From positions 1 through 64,000 of the forward strand of contig NZ_BMZI01000009.1 in the NCBI RefSeq assembly GCF_014652715.1: 64,000 nucleotides of DNA, in the 5' to 3' direction. Position numbers and translations under genes: made by a program. Below the pieces are notes generated by a model that had not been told where the DNA came from, ran no database searches, and worked only from the letters and a program-made list of their open reading frames with translations. The DNA is from Salinicola rhizosphaerae (lineage in GTDB: Bacteria > Pseudomonadota > Gammaproteobacteria > Pseudomonadales > Halomonadaceae). This document shows positions 57,319 to 64,000 of the stretch, one piece after another (position 1 is the first letter of the stretch; each line of letters begins with the position of its first letter).

Positions 57319-58536
57319 ATGAAACGAGTGGTAGTCACCGGCCTGGGCATCGTTTCCTGCCTGGGCAACGACGCCCGACAGGTGCTCGACTCTCTGCGTC
57401 AGGGGCGCTCCGGCATCCGCTTCAAACCGGAGTACGCCGAGCTTGGCTTCCGTAGCCAGGTCGCCGGTGCCGTAGATATCGACCTCGAGACGCTGGTCGA
57501 CCGCAAGCAGCTTCGCTTCATGGGCGATGCCGCTGCGTACGCCTATATCGCCATGCAGCAGGCGATCGATGACGCCGGACTCGAGCCCGACGAGATCTCC
57601 AACGAGCGCACCGGCCTGATCGCCGGCTCGGGTGGTGCATCCAGCGCCAACCAGGTCGAAGCGGCGGACGTCATGCGCGAGAAGGGCCTACGCCGCGTCG
57701 GTCCCTATCGCGTCACCCGTACCATGGGCAGCACCGTCTCGGCCTGTCTGGCCACGCCTTTCAAGATCAAGGGCGTCAACTACTCCATCTCCTCGGCCTG
57801 CGCGACCTCGGCTCACTGCATCGGCTCCGCCGTCGAGCAGATCCAGCTGGGCAAGCAGGATATGGTCTTCGCCGGTGGCGGCGAGGAGGAGCACTGGACG
57901 CTGTCTTGCCTGTTCGATGCCATGGGCGCGCTGACCACGCGGTATAACGAGACGCCGGACAAGGCTTCCCGTCCGTACGATGTCGACCGCGACGGTTTCA
58001 TCATCGCCGGCGGCGGCGGCATGCTGGTGATCGAGGAGCTCGAGCACGCCAAGGCTCGTGGCGCCAAGATCTATGCCGAGATTACCGGTTACGGCGCCAC
58101 TTCCGACGGCTATGACATGGTCGCCCCTTCCGGCGAAGGTGCGGCACGCTGCATGCGCCAGGCCCTGTCTGGGCTCGAGGGCAAGGTCGACTACGTCAAC
58201 ACCCACGGCACCTCGACGCCGGTCGGCGACGTTGCCGAGCTCAAGGCGATTCGCCAGGTCTTCGGCGATCACACGCCGGCGATGAGCTCGACCAAATCGC
58301 TGACGGGGCACTCGCTCGGCGCCACGGGCGTGCAGGAGGCGATCTACTCGCTGCTGATGATGCAGAATCGCTTCGTCTGCGCCTCGGCCAACATCGACAA
58401 TCTCGATGAACAGGCCAGCGGTTTCGATATCGTTCGCGAGCGTCGCGACGATGTCGACATCAAGCGCGTGCTCTCCAACAGCTTCGGTTTCGGCGGCACC
58501 AATGCCTGCCTGGTGCTGGATCGCTACGACGATTGA
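57319..58536 (+). CDS. fabB: 3-oxoacyl-ACP synthase I
   Basis: Elongating ketosynthase needed for unsaturated fatty acids after FabA. ATG 57319 (GGGAGG upstream) gives 405 residues. Catalytic Cys161 in [11 protein letters not shown] and the two His in NTHGTSTP and GHSLGATG form the triad. An in-frame start inside fabA is not supported. Confidence 0.97.
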   Translation: MKRVVVTGLGIVSCLGNDARQVLDSLRQGRSGIRFKPEYAELGFRSQVAGAVDIDLETLVDRKQLRFMGDAAAYAYIAMQQAIDDAGLEPDEISNERTGLIAGSGGASSANQVEAADVMREKGLRRVGPYRVTRTMGSTVSACLATPFKIKGVNYSISSACATSAHCIGSAVEQIQLGKQDMVFAGGGEEEHWTLSCLFDAMGALTTRYNETPDKASRPYDVDRDGFIIAGGGGMLVIEELEHAKARGAKIYAEITGYGATSDGYDMVAPSGEGAARCMRQALSGLEGKVDYVNTHGTSTPVGDVAELKAIRQVFGDHTPAMSSTKSLTGHSLGATGVQEAIYSLLMMQNRFVCASANIDNLDEQASGFDIVRERRDDVDIKRVLSNSFGFGGTNACLVLDRYDD

Positions 58537-58577
58537 GTCAGGCCAGCGTTCAGCGTTGACGACACCGACGCTGACAA

Positions 58578-58609
58578 CGAAGAAGGCGCCCCGCGGGGCG
58601 CCTTCTTCG
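58578..58609. terminator. 32-base perfect palindrome between fabB and plsC
   Basis: CGAAGAAGGCGCCCCG followed by its exact complement. It lies between convergent fabB and the acyltransferase gene and can terminate both, with TTCTTCG on each strand as the closest thing to a U-run. Confidence 0.78.
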
Positions 58610-58637
58610 TATCTGCAGTGCGTACGTCCGGCAGGTG

Positions 58638-59396
58638 TCAGGACGGGAGCTCCGCCGGTGCCTCGCGCGTCGGCAGCGGCGGACGCGGTACGCTGGAGAT
58701 CTCATCGAGCGCCTGCTCGATCCACGCCTCGACGTCGGCCAGCACGTCCTCCGGCCTGCGCCCGTCGGTGGCGATCGGGTCGCCGACCTTCACACGAATC
58801 TCACCCGGCTGCTTGACCCAGTGGCGCCCCCAGTGTTCACCGGCATTGTGCGCCACCGGCAGCACCGGCACGCCGGCTCGGCAGGCGATCACCGCACCAC
58901 TCTTGTTGAAGCGCCGCCGCTGCCCCGGCGCTACCCGCGTACCTTCCGGGAAGATGAGCACGGAGAGGCCCTCGTCCAGGCGCTGCTTGCCGTGCGACAG
59001 CACCTGACGCATGGCGGTCGCAGGCTTGGCGCGATCCAGCGGAATCGGCTTCAGCAGCCGCACGCCCCAGCCGAACAGCGGAATCTCGAGCAGCTCCTTC
59101 TTGAGCACGGTACAGATCGGCGTCTTGAGCAGCTGCAGGTAGACCGTCTCCCACTCGCTCTGATGGTTGGCCAGCACGACACAGGGCCCGGGCGGCACGC
59201 GCTCGCGGCCCTCGATGCGATAGCGTATGCCGCAGGTCAACGAGAGCCACTTCATGATGAAACGGTTGTGGCAATTGAAGAGTCGAAAGCGCTGGCGCAG
59301 CGGCAGCGCCAGTCCGACCGGCAACATCAACAGGCCCGACACGAGGATGGCCAGAAAATAACCTGCGTAGAAGATCATGCTGCGAAAGGCTTTCAT
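58638..59396 (-). CDS. plsC: 1-acyl-sn-glycerol-3-phosphate acyltransferase (PlsC family)
   Basis: 252 residues, one N-terminal membrane helix pair (about 7-33) and the acyltransferase motifs NHQSEWE (the HX4E variant of HX4D, known in a proteobacterial subfamily), FPEGTR and VPVLPVAHN. Expected to add the second acyl chain in phosphatidic-acid synthesis or to remodel lysophospholipids. The gene overlaps the upstream gene by 4 bases and is convergent with fabAB. Confidence 0.9.
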   Translation of the reverse strand: MKAFRSMIFYAGYFLAILVSGLLMLPVGLALPLRQRFRLFNCHNRFIMKWLSLTCGIRYRIEGRERVPPGPCVVLANHQSEWETVYLQLLKTPICTVLKKELLEIPLFGWGVRLLKPIPLDRAKPATAMRQVLSHGKQRLDEGLSVLIFPEGTRVAPGQRRRFNKSGAVIACRAGVPVLPVAHNAGEHWGRHWVKQPGEIRVKVGDPIATDGRRPEDVLADVEAWIEQALDEISSVPRPPLPTREAPAELPS

Positions 59397-60322
59397 GTAT
59401 CGGCCGCTTCCTCGTTGCTGCCTGGATTGTCATCGTCGCCGGCGTCGGGCGAGTCGTCAGTGCCACCGGTGTCATAGCGCTCGCACCAGGCATCCAGCAT
59501 CAGGCCCAGTTCGAGCCGCCAGGACTTCTGGTGAATGCCGAACACGTCGAGTATGCGACGGCAATCGAGCACCCGACGCAAGGGCACGTCATGATGCTGG
59601 TTGAGCGCCTGCAGCGCGCCGAGCGCCACCTGCTGGCCGACACCCTCGAGATGGGTCGCGAGCTGCGTCCGGACGACCGACACGAAGGTATAGGCACTGA
59701 CCGGCTCGGTGCCCGAGAGATGATAGGTGCCCCAGACGCCCGCACCGCTGTCGAGCTGCATCAGCATGCCGATCAGGCCACGCGCCACCGCCTTGACGGA
59801 AGTCGGGCAGAGCACCAGGTCCTGCGGCGCACGCAGCGTCTCGCCGCGCATGAGCGAATCGATCAGGTCGGCGAGCCAGGCATCCTCGCCCTCGAGACCG
59901 AACAGCGGTCCCAGGCGCAGCACGATGTGCTGTGGATGGCGGCGCAGCTGCTCGCCCACGCCGACCAGTCGGCGCATGGTTTCGTCACGCGGGCGCGGCA
60001 TCACGCGCTCGTCGATGGCGCCCTCGGCGCCCTCTTCGAACAGCGTATCGGAGACGCACCAGACGAGCGGAATGCCCAGCGCACGGCTCGCCTCGAGCAG
60101 TGCCTCGACGTGATCGGCGTGGGCGTAGACCGCTGCCGGCTCGCAGCGCGCCGGATCCGACAGCGGCGGCACCAGAATCGCATCCGGCGCCACGACAGCG
60201 ATCGCCGCCGCGTCGAGCGTCGACGCCGCCGGAAGGAACTCGATGTCGCCCCGCGTCGCCGTGGCGTCCAGCAGCGCCAGACTCAGACAATGCGCCGGCT
60301 GCGACAAAAGACATTTCACCAC
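59393..60322 (-). CDS. RmlD-like NAD-binding protein, degenerate
   Basis: 309 residues starting at GTG 60322 (GTG repeated at the next codon). The middle and C-terminal parts (LVWCVSDTLFEEG, HIVLRLGPLFGLEGEDAWLADLIDSLMRGE, WGTYHLSGTEPVSAYTF) resemble the dTDP-4-dehydrorhamnose-reductase branch of short-chain dehydrogenases. The N-terminal GxxGxxG nucleotide loop is absent, so it may not be an active oxidoreductase. Coupled to plsC by a 4-base overlap. Confidence 0.75.
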   Translation of the reverse strand: MVKCLLSQPAHCLSLALLDATATRGDIEFLPAASTLDAAAIAVVAPDAILVPPLSDPARCEPAAVYAHADHVEALLEASRALGIPLVWCVSDTLFEEGAEGAIDERVMPRPRDETMRRLVGVGEQLRRHPQHIVLRLGPLFGLEGEDAWLADLIDSLMRGETLRAPQDLVLCPTSVKAVARGLIGMLMQLDSGAGVWGTYHLSGTEPVSAYTFVSVVRTQLATHLEGVGQQVALGALQALNQHHDVPLRRVLDCRRILDVFGIHQKSWRLELGLMLDAWCERYDTGGTDDSPDAGDDDNPGSNEEAADT

Positions 60323-60481
60323 CGCACCTCGCTCCCCTTCATCACTGAATCGTTCGTCTCTACCACTTTTGGCCTAGGGCGCATCGTGACGCCCCTGCGG
60401 CACAATGCACTCACACTGCGGCGAGCGTCAGGAGATGGCCATCCGGCCAACGTCAGCTCGAGCTTGTCAGGGAGAGAGTGC

Positions 60482-61363
60482 ATGCCAGGAAACGTCACCG
60501 TCGTCTGGGAGGTTCGCGCCGAGCTTGGCGAGGGGCCGCTGTGGTCGGATGCCCACCGCGCGCTGCTGTTCGTCGACATCCACGCCGCCCGACTGCATGC
60601 GTTCTTCCCCGATGACGGCTCGCGGCGCAGCTGGGATCTGGACGAGTCCTGCTGCTGGCTGCTGCCGACCACAACGGGCAACTTCGTTGCCGGATTGCGC
60701 TCGGGGATCGCGGAACTCCAGCTCGGCGAGCACGGCCCGCGTGTCGGCAAGCGTCTCACGCCGATCGACTGGCTGCCGGAGGGTGACCGACTCAATGACG
60801 CCAAGACCGATCCCGCAGGGCGGGTCTGGTTCGGCTCGATGGACGACCGCGAGATCCACGCCAGAGGCTATCTCTACCGCCTCGACAGCCGCGGCGTCAC
60901 CGAGATGGACCGCAACTACCATGTCACCAACGGGCCGGCCATATCGCCGGACGGGTCGACACTCTACCACAACGACAGCGCTCGCCAGACCGTCTTCGCC
61001 TTCGATCTCGATAGCGACGGAAAGCTGCACGGTCGGCGCACGCACATTCAGCTCGAGCCAGGATCAGGCCATCCGGATGGCATGACCTGCGATCGCGAAG
61101 GCGGTCTCTGGATCGCGCTCTGGGACGGCGCTCGTGTTGCACGCTATCACCCTGACGGCACGCTCGACCGGGAAGTCGCGCTACCGGTCTCCCGTCCCAC
61201 CTCCTGCGCATTTGGCGGCGACGACTGGCAGCGCCTGTTCGTCACCAGCGCGGCCGTGGGCTGCGCGGACGAGCCGCTCGCCGGGGCGCTGTTCGAGATC
61301 GCGGTGGACATCGGCGGCAACCCGGTCGTGCCGGCGGCCCTGCCCAGTTCTCACGCGCTCTAG
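60482..61363 (+). CDS. SMP-30/gluconolactonase-family protein
   Basis: Six-bladed beta-propeller lactonase of sugar catabolism, 293 residues from ATG 60482 (GGGAGAG upstream). Metal-site residues typical of the family are visible: the Glu in AELGEGPLW near residue 17, the N in LNDAKTDPAGRVWFGSM, N in VTNGPAISPDGSTLYHNDS and the Asp in GHPDGMTCD. Substrate not predictable. It shares its stop CTAG with the convergent transporter gene. Confidence 0.88.
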   Translation: MPGNVTVVWEVRAELGEGPLWSDAHRALLFVDIHAARLHAFFPDDGSRRSWDLDESCCWLLPTTTGNFVAGLRSGIAELQLGEHGPRVGKRLTPIDWLPEGDRLNDAKTDPAGRVWFGSMDDREIHARGYLYRLDSRGVTEMDRNYHVTNGPAISPDGSTLYHNDSARQTVFAFDLDSDGKLHGRRTHIQLEPGSGHPDGMTCDREGGLWIALWDGARVARYHPDGTLDREVALPVSRPTSCAFGGDDWQRLFVTSAAVGCADEPLAGALFEIAVDIGGNPVVPAALPSSHAL

Positions 61364-63438
61364 GCCGTGCGCATGACGCGGCGATAAAAGCCTATGCAGA
61401 CCGCCACGAAGAGCACCAGGCCGAGCCACTGAGCGATACCGGCAAAGCCGTCTCCGACCAGCGCCAGCGGCGCCGGGGAGCCGCTGAGACCGATGATTCC
61501 CGCCAGCACGACGCCGATCAGACTCTCGCCGACGATCAGCCCGGAGGCCAGCAGCACGCCGCAGCGACGCGGTCGTTCGGACGCCGATTCGACAGCCTCG
61601 CCTCGCGCCCTTGCACGCGCCGCCAGACGCCGATCGATCAACCAGCCGAGCACGGCGCCGATCACCAGCGGCATGTTGATGCTCGGCGGCAGATAGATGC
61701 CGATGCCGACGGCGAGCACCGGTAGACGGGCCTCGCCGCCGCGCCGGCGAAGCCACTCGTCAACGCCGATCAGCGCCGCCCCGATGGCCAGTCCGATGCC
61801 GATCATCACCCACTCGAGGTCGTGGGAGAACACCCCCTGCACGATCGCGGTCATCAGCGAAGCCTGCGGCGCGCCGAGCGCCTGGCTCGGGTCCATGCCC
61901 GCTCGCGGCATCGCGCCGGCAAAACCGTAGGCGTGATACAAAAGCGACAGCACCGGCGGAATGACCAGGGCCCCGACCAGACAGCCGATGATCAGTGCGA
62001 CCTGCTGACGCCAGGGAGTCGCACCGACCAGATAGCCGGTTTTCAGATCCTGCAGGTTGTCGTTGGAGATCGCCGCCACCGCCAGAATCACCGACGTGAT
62101 GAACAGCGCCAGTGCCGTCGGCAACATTCTCGCCACCTCGGGATCGAGCAAGTCGAAGGCATCGCTGACCGCGGTAAAACCGAGCAGCAGCAGCGACACC
62201 AGAATCACGCCGACAATGCCGATACCGGAAATCGGGCTGCTCGACGAGCCGACGAGGCCCGCCATGTAGCCGCAGGCGGCCGCGATCAGGAAACCGAAGA
62301 CCGCGGCGAAGATCACGCTACCCAGCGTCAGGGTCCAGAAGGCGCCGCCCGCGAGCTGCGGCGCAGCCCCGTGCAGGAAGATCGCGAAAACGACCGTCAG
62401 CAGCACCAGTAGTACGCCCGTCAGCGCCAGGATGACGCCGGCCGGCAGATCCCTCTCGGTTCGCTTCTGATCACGGAAGGCGCCCTGGCCGCCGCGCATG
62501 GCGCCGAGCGACGTGCGAATACCGACCAGCATCGGCTTGAACAGCGTCGCCAGCGTCCACACCGCGGCGATACCGATCGTGCCCGCGCCGATGAAACGGA
62601 CCTTGTCCGACCACAGCGCCATGCCCGCCTGTGCCAGCGACTGCCCGGCTTGTGGTGGTGTGATGCTGGTTAGCCAAGGGACCGCGATGCCCCAGGCAAT
62701 CAGCGTTCCGATCAGTATCGCCATCCCGCCGACGATACCGACCAGATAGCCTGCGCCAACCAGCGCCAGCGAGAATCCGGTCGACAGCTGGAAAGCGGCA
62801 CGCCCCGCCGAGAACCAGATGCTGACGCTGTCCGCCAGCACGCGAAAGCCGCCGCTGGCGAGCGAGAACAGCGCGGCAACCCCCGCGCCCAGTGCAATGT
62901 CTCTTGCCCCGGGCTCACGTCCCGGATGCGGTGATGCCGCTGACGCCTCGGGCGCGCTCGCCTGATCGCTCGCCGCCGGCGAGGACTGGCTCCCCAGGTC
63001 GAGAATCTCCGCCGCGGCAATGCCCTCGGGATAGGGGAGATCGCTTTCGACCACCATCACCTTGCGCAGCGGGATGGTATAGAGCACGCCCAGAATGCCG
63101 CCAATGGCGCAGATCGCGGTGGTCTGCCAGAACGGAAAGCCCTGCCAGTAGCCGATCATCAAGAGGCCGGGCAGCACGAAGATGATCGCCGACAGCGTGC
63201 CCGCCGCCGATGCCTGCGTCTGCACCATGTTGTTCTCGAGCTTGTTGGCACCGTGCACCTTGCGCAGTACCGCCATCGAGATGACCGCAGCGGGAATGGC
63301 CGAAGCGAAGGTCAGCCCAACCTTGAGGCCGAGATAGACGTTGGAGGCGGTGAACAGCAGCGTGATCAGCGCCCCGAGCGCGACACCGCGCAGCGTCAGT
63401 TCCGGCAGCTGCGTTTCGTCGGGAATGGCTCGTGACAT
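61360..63438 (-). CDS. OPT-family oligopeptide transporter
   Basis: 692 residues with about 14-16 membrane helices, starting MSRAIPDETQLPELTLRGV, the usual OPT N-terminus, followed by NVYLGLKVGLTFASAIPAAV and the region KLENNMVQTQASAAGT. An Ala/Ser-rich hydrophilic loop (about 152-180) is probably cytosolic. Substrate could be peptides or metal chelates. No strong ribosome site precedes the ATG. Confidence 0.9.
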   Translation of the reverse strand: MSRAIPDETQLPELTLRGVALGALITLLFTASNVYLGLKVGLTFASAIPAAVISMAVLRKVHGANKLENNMVQTQASAAGTLSAIIFVLPGLLMIGYWQGFPFWQTTAICAIGGILGVLYTIPLRKVMVVESDLPYPEGIAAAEILDLGSQSSPAASDQASAPEASAASPHPGREPGARDIALGAGVAALFSLASGGFRVLADSVSIWFSAGRAAFQLSTGFSLALVGAGYLVGIVGGMAILIGTLIAWGIAVPWLTSITPPQAGQSLAQAGMALWSDKVRFIGAGTIGIAAVWTLATLFKPMLVGIRTSLGAMRGGQGAFRDQKRTERDLPAGVILALTGVLLVLLTVVFAIFLHGAAPQLAGGAFWTLTLGSVIFAAVFGFLIAAACGYMAGLVGSSSSPISGIGIVGVILVSLLLLGFTAVSDAFDLLDPEVARMLPTALALFITSVILAVAAISNDNLQDLKTGYLVGATPWRQQVALIIGCLVGALVIPPVLSLLYHAYGFAGAMPRAGMDPSQALGAPQASLMTAIVQGVFSHDLEWVMIGIGLAIGAALIGVDEWLRRRGGEARLPVLAVGIGIYLPPSINMPLVIGAVLGWLIDRRLAARARARGEAVESASERPRRCGVLLASGLIVGESLIGVVLAGIIGLSGSPAPLALVGDGFAGIAQWLGLVLFVAVCIGFYRRVMRTA

Positions 63439-63597
63439 GGAAGGAACTCTGCGGATGAACGGGCGATCGTCGGCGCGGATACCATGAACCCGCGCAGAAG
63501 ATCGTTAGAGGGCTATCGGAGGCGCAATTCTAGAGACTCGTGCCAGCGCCGTCGAGGCATCGCCGCATCCACCGTAAGCGCTCACTCGCGCCGTCCC
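63439..63597. other. Spacer between the OPT gene and pgaD
   Basis: 159 bases with no gene and no convincing hairpin. Confidence 0.5.
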
Positions 63598-64000
63598 TCA
63601 GGTACCAGGCACCCCCTTCGGCGTTACGGCAACGATATTGCCGTGATCGTCATGCTCGAAGGTCACCACGCGCGACTGCTGCAGGCGCGCGACCTCGTCC
63701 GCGTTCATGCCGTAGGTGATGGCCAGACGCTCGGCGGTCATCTGCGCTGCCGGGCGGCGACGGTCGGCATGACGAAAGCGGCGGTAATTGTAGAAAGCCC
63801 AGATCAGCAGCGCCGCGCCGGCCGCGGCAATGGTGATCACGTAGATCGTCAACGAAGCCCAGGTGTGGGACTGACTGTCGATCACGTAGTCGCGAAAGCG
63901 CACGACGCCGAAGTGCCACCCGAACAAGGTCACCAGCGGCAGAAACAGATAGAGCCAGATCAGCCAGCCGATTCCCGCCAACAGGGCGAACAGGCTGCGC
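63598..64000 (-). CDS. pgaD: PgaD-like subunit of PNAG synthesis, 5' end outside the window
   Basis: The visible 134 codons stay open to the window edge, so the true start lies beyond 64000. Two membrane helices (IGWLIWLYLFLPLVTLFGW and LTIYVITIAAAGAALLIWAF) then a cytosolic part with AxxYGMNADEVARLQQSRV, typical of PgaD, the small partner of the PgaC glycosyltransferase making poly-N-acetylglucosamine. pgaC should lie just upstream, outside the window. In E. coli PgaCD is activated by cyclic-di-GMP, relevant to the GGDEF-EAL gene 7 kb away. Confidence 0.85.
   Translation of the reverse strand, partial: RSLFALLAGIGWLIWLYLFLPLVTLFGWHFGVVRFRDYVIDSQSHTWASLTIYVITIAAAGAALLIWAFYNYRRFRHADRRRPAAQMTAERLAITYGMNADEVARLQQSRVVTFEHDDHGNIVAVTPKGVPGT

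Overview
The window is one 64-kb, gene-dense, high-GC stretch of a gammaproteobacterial chromosome. The family Halomonadaceae (a Salinicola- or Kushneria-like organism) is my best guess; this rests on gene content and order, since there is no rRNA gene here to confirm it. I see no prophage, insertion sequence, integrase or CRISPR array.

Layout. (1) 0.2-5.7 kb: pssA, ilvC, the divergent regulator ilvY, and ilvI-ilvH, i.e. branched-chain amino-acid synthesis plus a phospholipid gene. (2) 6.3-11.8 kb: clpB, pgeF, rluD and divergent bamD, the same neighbourhood as in E. coli; clpB has a near-consensus sigma-32 promoter. (3) 12-35 kb: nadE, thiO, a type IV pilus minor-pilin set (fimT, pilV-pilW-pilX-pilY1-pilE), ispH-fkpB-lspA-ileS-ribF-murJ-rpsT-proB-obgE-rpmA-rplU and divergent ispB. 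From thiO onward this matches the well-known Pseudomonas aeruginosa order. It ends at a tRNA-Pro(CGG) with its own promoter and terminator.

(4) 35.3-47.2 kb: a more accessory region. It holds a small secreted protein behind a strong promoter with an embedded palindrome, then a complete carotenoid cluster crtE-idi-crtX-crtY-crtI-crtB with convergent crtZ, the Pantoea-type arrangement expected to yield zeaxanthin glucosides. IspH (22 kb), IspB and the type 2 Idi lie in the same window, so much of the isoprenoid supply is nearby. Next come a membrane cytochrome b with a Tat-exported, probably lipid-anchored molybdopterin enzyme, an internally repeated secreted protein and a small membrane protein. 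(5) 47.5-54.6 kb: rapA, a TIGR01777-type epimerase, and a divergent MerR-family regulator of the LitR/CarH type followed by a CPD photolyase gene. The regulator lacks the residues that hold vitamin B12, and the divergent spacer holds a TGTACA-N12-CGTACA element of the form described for light-response LitR proteins in Pseudomonas. (6) 54.6-64 kb: a PAS-GGDEF-EAL protein, fabA-fabB, an acyltransferase, a degenerate sugar-epimerase-like protein, an SMP-30 lactonase, an OPT-family transporter and the 5'-truncated pgaD of a polysaccharide (PNAG) operon.

Most notable points: all four zinc-ligand cysteines of the IleRS C-terminal finger are replaced (Asp/Ser/Ser/Ser at exactly the E. coli spacing); the B12-less LitR-photolyase module and its putative operator; a promoter-palindrome just after tRNA-Pro; a candidate 41-residue gene coupled to ribF; a 116-bp antisense overlap of crtB and crtZ; and two convergent gene pairs that share one CTAG as both stop codons.
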